Positions 1 to 5,903 of a stretch of DNA of 8,396 bases are shown piece by piece. A program made the position numbers and the translations under genes. Position 1 is the stretch's first letter, and every line of letters begins with the position of its first letter. The notes under the pieces were generated by a model, which was not told the DNA's origin, did no database searches, and worked only from the letters and a program-made list of their open reading frames with translations. This DNA is from Candidatus Peregrinibacteria bacterium (GTDB lineage Bacteria > Patescibacteriota > Gracilibacteria > UBA1369 > PNNO01): positions 1-8,396 of the forward strand of contig WJKT01000047.1 of the NCBI GenBank assembly GCA_014728955.1, in the 5' to 3' direction.

Positions 1-2
1 AT

Positions 3-578
3 TTCACTTCGAGTGTAACGCTTATTGCCATTAAAGATGCCATAATACTGGTAGATACCGGTACATTGGCCTACCGACAACAGGTGCTCGATGCACTGGC
101 ACACCATAATATACATCCTTCAGATGTTACGCACATTATTAATACGCATTTCCACCTTGATCATATTTCAAACAACACGCTGTTTCCTAATGCAAAACAA
201 ATTTCCGAACATGCGGTATTTGATTTAAAAACAGGGAAATGCAGCATTTATCACGATCAGACACTACTACAAAAGCACATTCCGGACGGCATTGCGTTTT
301 TTAAAACTCCCGGTCATTTTAAAGGTCACTGCTCCGTGCAATACACAGAAAATAACACGCGATACGTGATGGCCGGTGATATTATTCGTGAAGATATTAT
401 CCGAGGAGACGGATTCTCAGCTAATGGCGTTTCACCGCAGTTTTATAAGAGTATGAAGCTGATTTTTTCAAAAGCAGATGTGATTATTCCTGGACATGGA
501 CGGATTATTGACGGTACACTCTTTGACGAATTATATTCTTTAGTTCTTAATGAATTCCCAAAACAACATGAGCTTTAA
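3..578 (+). CDS. MBL-fold metallo-hydrolase, 5' end missing
   Basis: The reading frame is open to the left edge, so the true start lies outside the window. The first residues visible (SVTLIAIKDAIILVDTG) match the second and third beta-strands of the metallo-beta-lactamase fold, so only a short N-terminus is missing. The metal-binding set can be seen in order: HFHLDH at bases 147-164, TPGH with its histidine at 315-317, AGD with its aspartate at 378-380, and PGHG with its histidine at 495-497. These are the ligands of a dinuclear zinc (or iron) hydrolase. The AGD-IIRED stretch and overall layout recall the MBLAC1-like or generic glyoxalase-II-like subgroup, but the substrate cannot be read from the sequence. 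The 3' end overlaps dut, so the two are probably cotranscribed. Fold assignment is firm; function is open. Confidence 0.88.
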   Translation, partial: FTSSVTLIAIKDAIILVDTGTLAYRQQVLDALAHHNIHPSDVTHIINTHFHLDHISNNTLFPNAKQISEHAVFDLKTGKCSIYHDQTLLQKHIPDGIAFFKTPGHFKGHCSVQYTENNTRYVMAGDIIREDIIRGDGFSANGVSPQFYKSMKLIFSKADVIIPGHGRIIDGTLFDELYSLVLNEFPKQHEL

Positions 579-1008
579 TGTAAAAATCAAACGTATCGAC
601 AAAGACCTCCCGCTTCCAGAATATGAAACAAACGGATCGGTTGGTTTTGATATTATTGCACGTGAGGAAACAACTATTCCTCCAAAGGAAATCAGTTTGG
701 TGCCCGGGAATATTATTGTAGCCGTTCCCGATGGATACATGCTTGTTGTAGCTTCGCGTAGTAGTACACCAAAGAAAAAAGGGCTTACTCCTCCGCATGG
801 ACTTGGTATCATAGACCACGATTATTGCGGTGAGCAAGATGAAATAAAAATTCAAGTATATAACTTTACGGAAAATTCTGTTACAGTTCAAAGAGGAGAA
901 AAGATTGCCCAAGGGGTTTTTATCAAGATAGATAAATTATCCTGGGAAGAAGTGGATACAATGAATACTGCTTCTCGAGGCGGTTTCGGCTCAACAGATA
1001 CTCGTTAA
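568..1008 (+). CDS. dut: dUTP diphosphatase (dUTPase), trimeric family
   Basis: Hydrolyses dUTP to dUMP and pyrophosphate, keeping uracil out of DNA and supplying dUMP for dTMP synthesis. All five motifs of the homotrimeric family are visible in order: motif 1 GSVGFDIIA, motif 2 ASRSST, motif 3 GIIDHDYCGE (catalytic Asp and the uracil-stacking Tyr), motif 4 RGEKIAQGVF, and the C-terminal glycine-rich arm RGGFGSTDTR that closes over the triphosphate. Length is 146 residues, usual for the family. I prefer ATG 568 because the protein then begins MSFNVKIKRIDKDLPLPEY, the normal family N-terminus. ATG 550 would add six residues (MNSQNN) and lengthen the overlap with the upstream gene from 11 to 29 bp. 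Neither start has a Shine-Dalgarno sequence, so translation may be coupled to the upstream gene. The thymidylate-kinase-like gene follows after 8 bp. Confidence 0.95.
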   Translation: MSFNVKIKRIDKDLPLPEYETNGSVGFDIIAREETTIPPKEISLVPGNIIVAVPDGYMLVVASRSSTPKKKGLTPPHGLGIIDHDYCGEQDEIKIQVYNFTENSVTVQRGEKIAQGVFIKIDKLSWEEVDTMNTASRGGFGSTDTR

Positions 1009-1016
1009 TTCTTACT

Positions 1017-1613
1017 ATGCTCAGAGGAAAATTTATCACCTTTTACGGTATTAATAACATCGGTAAGTCAACGCATGCACGCATTTTATGTGAACGACTT
1101 AAAAAAGAAGGGTATGATCCTCTATATATCAAGTATCCCATTTATGATTTACAACCATCAGGGCCTCATCTTAACAGAATCCTGCGTGACGGATCACAGA
1201 AGATATCAGAAGAAGAGCTACAACTATGGTTCACCATCAATCGTCATCAGCATCAAGAAACATTAAAATCATTGTTGATGGATGGAAAAACCATTGTCGC
1301 AGAAGATTACATCGGAACCGGTATTGCATGGGGCATTGCAAAAGGATCAAACGAGGAATGGCTGGAACAAATCAACAAATACCTCTTACGATCAGACCTT
1401 TCTATTGTTATTGACGGAGAACGAACCAAGCAAGCAATTGAAACCGATCATATACACGAAACAAATGATTCACTCATGCGAAAATCGCGTGAAGCTCATT
1501 TATACTGCGCCAAAAAATATGCATGGTATATTATTAAGCTGCAAGAGAAAAAAATAGATACCGCACATCTGGTATGGGAAACCGTTAAAGAATTTTTCAA
1601 CTATTCTTCGTAG
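1017..1613 (+). CDS. tmk: Thymidylate kinase-like P-loop nucleotide kinase (divergent)
   Basis: A 198-residue P-loop kinase of the thymidylate kinase family, which phosphorylates dTMP to dTDP with ATP. The Walker A loop GINNIGKST is at residues 11-19. LQLWFTINRHQHQ has the conserved arginine at 76, EDYIGTGIAWG at 96-106 sits where the family has its DRY motif, and a lid/C-terminal helix segment (MRKSREAHLYCAKKYAW) matches the conserved E-x-Y-L region. Two positions are unusual. The acidic residue usual in the P-loop (GxDG or GxEG) is Asn13, and the Asp-Arg of DRY is Glu96-Asp97, removing a conserved arginine near the nucleotide monophosphate. The substrate may therefore not be dTMP alone, and another (deoxy)nucleotide or nucleoside is possible. 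Eight bases separate it from dut, which supports a thymidine-nucleotide role. There is no Shine-Dalgarno sequence. Its stop lies only 3 bp from the stop of a convergent small gene. Confidence 0.72.
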   Translation: MLRGKFITFYGINNIGKSTHARILCERLKKEGYDPLYIKYPIYDLQPSGPHLNRILRDGSQKISEEELQLWFTINRHQHQETLKSLLMDGKTIVAEDYIGTGIAWGIAKGSNEEWLEQINKYLLRSDLSIVIDGERTKQAIETDHIHETNDSLMRKSREAHLYCAKKYAWYIIKLQEKKIDTAHLVWETVKEFFNYSS

Positions 1614-1616
1614 CTA

Positions 1617-1766
1617 CTATACGGAGAAAACAATAAAAAGAGCCCCTATCACCCATAATGCGGAAAGGCCTACAAGGGTTATTATCATGGCTGCAGACAG
1701 CCACGAAAGATTGTTGAGTGTATCAACAAAGAGATAAAGCGGTTTGACAGTATGTTTTATTTTCAT
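1617..1766 (-). CDS. Small single-helix membrane protein, 49 residues, unknown function
   Basis: Reading the minus strand from ATG at 1766 gives 49 codons and a TAG. The protein starts MKIKHTVKPLYLFVDT, with four basic residues or histidines in the first eight, and continues through an amphipathic stretch (residues 9-23) into a hydrophobic helix at about 25-47 (AAMIITLVGLSALWVIG, then ALFIVF). By the positive-inside rule the N-terminus should be cytoplasmic. I do not recognise a family. Support for a real gene: the hydrophobic composition is consistent over the whole frame, and a near-consensus promoter (TTTACA, 17 bp, TATAAT) sits at the correct distance, giving a leader of about 15 nt that shares 15 bases with the leader of the divergent PAS gene. 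It ends 3 bp from the stop of the convergent kinase gene. It could still be a chance frame, since length alone proves nothing. Confidence 0.6.
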   Translation of the reverse strand: MKIKHTVKPLYLFVDTLNNLSWLSAAMIITLVGLSALWVIGALFIVFSV

Positions 1767-1767
1767 A

Positions 1768-1782
1768 TGTTTGTTTTTGCTA
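1768..1782 (-). repeat. 15-bp inverted repeat, left copy (minus-strand leader)
   Basis: Reads TAGCAAAAACAAACA on the minus strand and matches 1901-1915 of the plus strand at all 15 positions. It starts next to the predicted transcription start and ends two bases before the start codon of the 49-residue gene, so it makes up nearly the whole leader. Low complexity (A and C rich) makes a chance match less improbable than for a mixed 15-mer. Confidence 0.7.
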
Positions 1783-1787
1783 AGTTA

Positions 1788-1816
1788 ATTATATAATATT
1801 TTGGCCGAATTGTAAA
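1788..1816 (-). promoter_or_regulatory. Sigma70-type promoter for the 49-residue protein gene
   Basis: On the minus strand TTTACA (1816-1811) is followed by exactly 17 bp and a perfect TATAAT (1793-1788). Counting seven bases downstream puts the start of transcription near A1781, leaving a leader of about 15 nt before the ATG at 1766. Only one of twelve hexamer positions departs from consensus, which makes this the strongest promoter match I found in the window. Confidence 0.65.
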
Positions 1817-1840
1817 ACAGCGCGAGACCCCGTTCTGTCG

Positions 1841-1869
1841 TTGACTTTTTAGGCTTTTTATGTCATAAT
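1841..1869 (+). promoter_or_regulatory. Sigma70-type promoter for the PAS-domain gene, with extended -10
   Basis: TTGACT (1841-1846), a 17-bp spacer, then CATAAT (1864-1869). TG at 1861-1862 placed one base before the -10 gives the extended -10 form TGnCATAAT. Transcription would start near 1876, giving a leader of about 50 nt. A weaker alternative -10, TATTAT at 1891-1896, would start transcription at about A1902, the same base of the shared repeat at which the minus-strand transcript is expected to start. It has only a poor -35 (TTTAAT, 1869-1874). Both may be used. Confidence 0.6.
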
Positions 1870-1870
1870 T

Positions 1871-1895
1871 TAATATGGTTAAAACCGGTATATTA
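1871..1895 (+). promoter_or_regulatory. Imperfect dyad just downstream of the plus-strand -10
   Basis: Outer arms TAATAT (1871-1876) and ATATTA (1890-1895) are perfect inverted repeats. Inner arms GGTT (1877-1880) and AACC (1883-1886) also match, but with three extra bases (1887-1889) on the right. The element overlaps the predicted transcription start, a usual place for a repressor operator. AT-rich arms of this length can arise by chance, so this is a weak call. Confidence 0.25.
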
Positions 1896-1900
1896 TTCGA

Positions 1901-1915
1901 TAGCAAAAACAAACA
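1901..1915 (+). repeat. 15-bp inverted repeat, right copy (plus-strand leader)
   Basis: Exact partner of the left copy, 118 bp away in inverted orientation. It lies 12 bp before the ATG of the PAS gene and continues into an A-rich, G-free run up to the start codon. Such CA/A-rich unstructured leaders can help SD-independent initiation. Alternatively the two copies are binding sites for one regulator. Confidence 0.7.
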
Positions 1916-1927
1916 ACAATAATAAAA

Positions 1928-2482
1928 ATGGCTTCACTATTTACTAATAGAAAAATGTTTGTCATCGCAACGTGCATGTTTCTCATCACTATGAGTTCCG
2001 TGCTTTTTATTGTTGGCGAGGAAAAAATTGCTCATGAGATAGACCACACTCATTTGCAAGCGTTTATTTTGCAGCATGAAGAAGCCGAAACCTCTCACGA
2101 TGAACAGTTTTATCGCGATCTTATAGATAATCGGGATGATGAATTTGCCATCATTAATACTGATCGCTCTATTAAATATATCTCCCCAAAACTCGAAGAA
2201 ATTCACCATATCACCCTTGATACAAATCAGCCGCTTAATGTTTTAACGCTTATTCATCCAAAAGATTTAACACAATTGGCAAATACTTTGATGGATTACA
2301 ATAAAGATCCTAAAAAGCGATCAGGCATTGGCCCTATACGAGTGCAAACCAGCTCAGGCACCTATATTGATTACTTAATTACGCTTATTCCTGTTTTTGA
2401 CGAAGAAGGGGAAAAGGTACTTTCGGCAGTTGTTGTAAAAGACATATCAACACCACTGGGGGAACAATTACAAACGCGGTAG
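1928..2482 (+). CDS. Membrane-anchored stand-alone PAS-domain protein
   Basis: A 184-residue protein. Residues 10-30 (MFVIATCMFLITMSSVLFIVG) form one hydrophobic helix, preceded by Arg8-Lys9 and followed by Glu31-Glu32. Residues 31-68 are an acidic, His-rich, probably helical linker. Residues 70-176 look like a PAS domain: FAIINTDRSIKYIS (first strands), a central helix region, IHPKDL, a GTYIDY strand, and IPVFDEEGEKVLSAVVVKDI (last two strands). The protein ends soon after, with no histidine kinase, GGDEF, EAL, methyl-accepting or HTH domain, so any output must go through a partner. Charge around the helix favours an N-in topology, which would place the PAS domain outside the membrane, unusual for a PAS sequence of this type. 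If the helix is instead a cleaved signal peptide, the domain would be exported. ATG 1928 has no Shine-Dalgarno sequence but lies in an A-rich leader behind a good promoter. The ligand is unknown. Confidence 0.8.
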   Translation: MASLFTNRKMFVIATCMFLITMSSVLFIVGEEKIAHEIDHTHLQAFILQHEEAETSHDEQFYRDLIDNRDDEFAIINTDRSIKYISPKLEEIHHITLDTNQPLNVLTLIHPKDLTQLANTLMDYNKDPKKRSGIGPIRVQTSSGTYIDYLITLIPVFDEEGEKVLSAVVVKDISTPLGEQLQTR

Positions 2483-2491
2483 AGATTTATA

Positions 2492-2522
2492 CAGAAATTA
2501 GCTATACTGATTCTGCTTTTTT
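2492..2522 (+). terminator. Weak rho-independent terminator-like hairpin after the PAS gene
   Basis: Ten bases after the PAS gene stop, CAGAA (2492-2496) pairs with TTCTG (2511-2515), with three more possible inner pairs (TAG with CTA, allowing bulges). The hairpin is followed by C and six T residues (2517-2522). The stem is short and AT-rich, so efficiency is uncertain. The position, between the PAS gene and leuS, is right for ending the PAS transcript. Confidence 0.35.
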
Positions 2523-2558
2523 GCGTATATACACTTATATTTAACACTCTACACGCTC

Positions 2559-4976
2559 ATGTCACTCTATAATGCTCGAGAAGCCGAAGAAAAATGGCAA
2601 AAAAAATGGAAAGAAATGTCTTTATATACAACAGATCTCAACGACAAAGACCGAAAAAAATATTATAATTTGGTCATGTTCCCCTATCCTTCGGGAGATA
2701 AATTGCATATCGGCCACTGGTATAATTTTGCTCCATCCGATTCATGGGGACGATATAAGCGTATGCAAGGATACAATGTGTATGAACCTATGGGGTTCGA
2801 CAGTTTTGGGCTACCGGCCGAGAATTATGCAATTAAACACGGCGTTCACCCTCAAAAAAGTACGAAAAAAAATATCGACTATATGAAAAAACAGCTGAAC
2901 GCTATGGGAGCTATGTATGATTGGTCAACGGAAATCAGCACAAGTCATCCGGATTATTACAAATGGACACAATGGCTCTTTCTTCAATTATACAACCATA
3001 AATTGGCATATAAAAAGAAATCTCCCGTCAATTGGTGTCCTCAATGTCAAACCGTTTTAGCAAATGAGCAGGTAGTTGAAGGACAGTGCGAACGATGTGA
3101 TGCAGAAGTTACAAAGAAGGATCTTTCACAGTGGTTTTTCAATATTCGTGATTATGCCGAAAGACTACTTGATTTTAGTGATCTTGATTGGCCGGAGAAA
3201 ACACAGCTTATGCAGGAACACTGGATTGGCAAAAGCACGGGAAGCACCATTGTCTTTGATGTTGTTGACCCTTCAACAAAAAAGCCAACCGGCAAAACCA
3301 TTACAGTTTTTACAACACGTATCGATACGTTATTTGGGGCAACCTATATGGTGCTTGCTCCGGAACACAAGCTGGTAGACGATATCACCACTGATTCTCA
3401 CAAAGAAAATGTTAACGATTATGTAGAAAAAGCAAAAAAAGAAACCGACATTAACAGGAGCGCAGAAGGAAGAGAAAAAACAGGTGTCGAGACCGGAGCA
3501 TATGTAAAAAATCCAATTAATGGAAAGATTATTCCCGTTTGGATAGCAGATTATGTACTTGCAAGCTATGGTACGGGCGCGGTCATGGCAGTACCGGCAC
3601 ACGATGAACGAGATTTCGCTTTTGCCCAAAAATACAAACTTCCTATTACTCAGGTTATCAAACCGGCAGATGGGTCTGAGCTTCCTCTCGATGAAGCCTT
3701 CACCGATGATGGGATTTTGATCAATTCGGAAACATTTGATGGGCTCCCTTCTTCCGAGGCACGAAAAGCAATCACAAAGGCTTTGGAAAAAGGAAAAAAA
3801 GGCGAGCTCACAACACAATATAAACTGCGTGACTGGCTTATTTCACGACAACGATTCTGGGGAGCGCCAATTCCGATTGTTTATTGTAACGACTGCGGAG
3901 AAGTTCCTGTTCCCGAAGAAGATCTACCAGTTGTACTGCCACTTGAAGGTGTCGATTTTAATCCAAAAGGAGAGTCCCCTCTTGCAACGGTTGATAATTT
4001 TGTTCATACAAAATGCCCGAGCTGCGGAAAACCCGCACAGCGAGAGGTAGATACAATGGATACTTTTGTTTGTTCAAGCTGGTATTTCCTACGATATCCA
4101 AATGCTCACAATACTGAAAAAGCGTTTGATAAACATCTTACCGACACATGGCTGCCGGTAGATATGTACATAGGCGGTCCCGAACATGCATGTATGCATC
4201 TGCTTTACGCACGATTTATCACAAAAGCGCTGCATGACTTTAATTTTATAGATTTTGATGAACCGTTTAAGAAACTAGTCCATCAGGGGTTAATCACCAA
4301 GGACGGCGCAAAAATGTCAAAATCAAAAGGGAATACGGTCTCTCCCGATGAATTTGTGGAACAGTACGGTAGTGATGTCTTCCGTATGTATTTAATGTTC
4401 ATGGGGCCATTCACCGATGGTGGAGACTGGAATGACAGTGGCATTAAAGGTATCGCCCGTTTCGTCGACAAATTCTATGATCTCATTTATACAAAAGCTG
4501 ACGTGCAAGACGAAGAAACATTGCAAAAAATGCTCCACAAAACAATTAAGAAAGTGACGGAAGATATGGAGAAATTCCAGTTTAATACTGCTATTTCAGC
4601 GCTTATGGAATTCACTAACAGTGCCAGCAAGACAAGAATAGACTATGAATCCAAAAAAATTGCGGTAAAACTTATTGCTCCGCTCGCACCACACCTTGCG
4701 GAAGAATTATGGGAAACACTTAACCAGGGAGACAGCGTATTTAACGCCAAATGGCCTACCTATAGCGAAGAATTGATCACCGAAGATACCGTGCAGATCG
4801 TCGTACAGGTAAACGGGAAAGTTCGTGCCACGTTTGAAGCACCGATTGATATTCAAAAAGACGATGCTGTTCATCGTGCCAAAAAGATAAAAAAAATACA
4901 AAAGTACATCGAAAAAGGCACTGTAGTCAAAGAAATATTCGTTCCCGGTAAAATTGTAAACATTGTCGTTAAATAG
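2559..4976 (+). CDS. leuS: Leucyl-tRNA synthetase
   Basis: Charges tRNA-Leu with leucine in the cytoplasm. This is a class I synthetase of 805 residues, slightly shorter than the E. coli enzyme. HIGH is at residues 50-53 (PYPSGDKLHIGHWYNF) and KMSKS at 585-589. A four-cysteine zinc site is formed by C160, C163, C177 and C180, and a second CxxC pair set lies around YCNDCG and KCPSCG. The CP1 editing domain looks active: TTRIDT at 252-257 is the threonine-rich loop (usually TTRPDT), and AVPAHDERD carries the conserved Asp at 349. Only five residues (TKDGA) join QGLI to KMSKS, so the leucine-specific insertion found there in E. coli and Thermus is absent, as in Bacillus-type enzymes. The C-terminal tRNA-binding domain is complete. 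It starts 76 bp after the PAS gene, with no Shine-Dalgarno sequence. I found no convincing -35/-10 pair directly upstream. Confidence 0.97.
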   Translation: MSLYNAREAEEKWQKKWKEMSLYTTDLNDKDRKKYYNLVMFPYPSGDKLHIGHWYNFAPSDSWGRYKRMQGYNVYEPMGFDSFGLPAENYAIKHGVHPQKSTKKNIDYMKKQLNAMGAMYDWSTEISTSHPDYYKWTQWLFLQLYNHKLAYKKKSPVNWCPQCQTVLANEQVVEGQCERCDAEVTKKDLSQWFFNIRDYAERLLDFSDLDWPEKTQLMQEHWIGKSTGSTIVFDVVDPSTKKPTGKTITVFTTRIDTLFGATYMVLAPEHKLVDDITTDSHKENVNDYVEKAKKETDINRSAEGREKTGVETGAYVKNPINGKIIPVWIADYVLASYGTGAVMAVPAHDERDFAFAQKYKLPITQVIKPADGSELPLDEAFTDDGILINSETFDGLPSSEARKAITKALEKGKKGELTTQYKLRDWLISRQRFWGAPIPIVYCNDCGEVPVPEEDLPVVLPLEGVDFNPKGESPLATVDNFVHTKCPSCGKPAQREVDTMDTFVCSSWYFLRYPNAHNTEKAFDKHLTDTWLPVDMYIGGPEHACMHLLYARFITKALHDFNFIDFDEPFKKLVHQGLITKDGAKMSKSKGNTVSPDEFVEQYGSDVFRMYLMFMGPFTDGGDWNDSGIKGIARFVDKFYDLIYTKADVQDEETLQKMLHKTIKKVTEDMEKFQFNTAISALMEFTNSASKTRIDYESKKIAVKLIAPLAPHLAEELWETLNQGDSVFNAKWPTYSEELITEDTVQIVVQVNGKVRATFEAPIDIQKDDAVHRAKKIKKIQKYIEKGTVVKEIFVPGKIVNIVVK

Positions 4977-5030
4977 TTTGCCACTCCGTATCTTTCCTGT
5001 TAGTATATCCGCGTCTCTTTGCGCACATAT

Positions 5031-5885
5031 ATGAATGTATTAGATGGCAGAAAAGTTGCAAACGATCTTCTGGATAACCTCAAAAACGAGGTGGCAACTC
5101 TTCAATCACAATCGATATCCCCTAAACTTGTCGTCATTCTTGTTGGGAATAATCCGGCAAGCCTTTCGTATATCAAACAAAAACGTAAAGCATGTGAGAA
5201 AACCGGCATTTTATGGGAACAAATAAACTATGAAGAGTCGGTTACCAACGAAGAACTTATTGAAAAGATTCACGAACTTAATAAACGAAATGATATTCAT
5301 GGCATATTAGTCCAATTACCGCTTCCCGATCATATTTTTGCACCTGATGTAATCAAAGCAATCGATCCAAAAAAAGATGTTGACGGTTTTACGGCATATA
5401 ATATCGGGAAAATGTTTCTCAGCACCGATTTTGAAGACCTTCCTCCGTGCACTCCAGCCGGTATTATCAAAATGCTTGATTATTACGATATTGATGTAGC
5501 GGGCATGGATGCAACTATTGTAGGTGCAAGTAATATTGTGGGGAAACCCCTCTCAACCATGTTACTTAACCGAGGTGCAACGCCGACAACTTGCCATATA
5601 CGAACTAAAGACTTAAAAGCTCATACAGCTCAAGCGGATTTAGTTTGTGTTGCGGTTGGGAAACGAAATCTTATTACTGCCGATATGGTAAAAGAAAATG
5701 TCATTCTTGTTGATGTCGGCTGCAATAAGGACGAAAACGGAAAACTATGCGGCGATGCCGACTTTAAAAACATTGCAAAAAAAGCACGCTATATCACCCC
5801 TGTTCCCGGTGGGGTCGGGCCAATGACTGTAGCCTGCCTTATGGAAAATACGGTTAAAGCAGCAAAAAAACTACATTCATCTTAA
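5031..5885 (+). CDS. folD: Bifunctional methylenetetrahydrofolate dehydrogenase/cyclohydrolase
   Basis: Interconverts 5,10-methylene-, 5,10-methenyl- and 10-formyl-tetrahydrofolate with NADP. 10-formyl-THF is the formyl donor in purine synthesis. The 284-residue length fits the family. Visible residues are the catalytic pair Y47 and K51 (YIKQK), Q95 in LVQLPLP, D118 in PKKDVDGF, the CTPAGI signature, the dinucleotide-binding GASNIVGKP, and the C-terminal signature ITPVPGGVGPMTVA. Y47, K51, Q95 and D118 are offset by three from the E. coli active-site residues. I chose ATG 5031 (MNVLDGRKVAND) over an in-frame TTG at 5019, which would add four residues. There is no Shine-Dalgarno sequence. It lies 54 bp after leuS and 18 bp before purF. 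The TAA stop is in the same frame as purF, six codons before its ATG. Confidence 0.97.
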   Translation: MNVLDGRKVANDLLDNLKNEVATLQSQSISPKLVVILVGNNPASLSYIKQKRKACEKTGILWEQINYEESVTNEELIEKIHELNKRNDIHGILVQLPLPDHIFAPDVIKAIDPKKDVDGFTAYNIGKMFLSTDFEDLPPCTPAGIIKMLDYYDIDVAGMDATIVGASNIVGKPLSTMLLNRGATPTTCHIRTKDLKAHTAQADLVCVAVGKRNLITADMVKENVILVDVGCNKDENGKLCGDADFKNIAKKARYITPVPGGVGPMTVACLMENTVKAAKKLHSS

Positions 5886-5903
5886 TTTATAACAAACGCG
5901 CTC

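Larger units (their letters stand above)
1767..1927. promoter_or_regulatory. Divergent control region between the small membrane protein and PAS genes
   Basis: This 161-bp stretch between two start codons is the only long non-coding region in the window. In order it holds the minus-strand leader with one copy of a 15-bp inverted repeat, the minus-strand -10 and -35, a GC-rich patch at 1817-1840 between the two -35 boxes, the plus-strand -35 and -10, an imperfect dyad at 1871-1895, the second repeat copy, and an A-rich leader. The two promoters point away from each other with 24 bp between their -35 hexamers, so one regulator bound at the GC-rich patch or at both repeats could act on both genes. 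The element positions are seen directly; the regulatory role is inferred. Confidence 0.6.

Noticed and set aside
547..912. Minus-strand open frame opposite dut
   Set aside because: It is a shadow of a gene with all five dUTPase motifs and shows no protein-like features.
1688..1703. Perfect 6-bp hairpin TGGCTG-CAGA-CAGCCA as a terminator for the kinase gene or the small gene
   Set aside because: No T-run follows on either strand and it lies inside the 49-codon reading frame.
1817..1838. ACAG/CTGT arms as a LexA box
   Set aside because: LexA boxes have the arms in the opposite order (CTGT then ACAG) and closer spacing. I keep it only as a possible unknown operator.
2503..2541. TATACT (2503-2508) and TATATT (2536-2541) as -10 boxes for leuS
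   Set aside because: Neither has a recognisable -35 at the right distance, and the first sits within the terminator-like hairpin.
3330..3818. Long minus-strand open frame inside leuS
   Set aside because: It is antisense to the conserved LeuRS editing domain, and its Cys/Phe/Ile-rich product has no recognisable domain.
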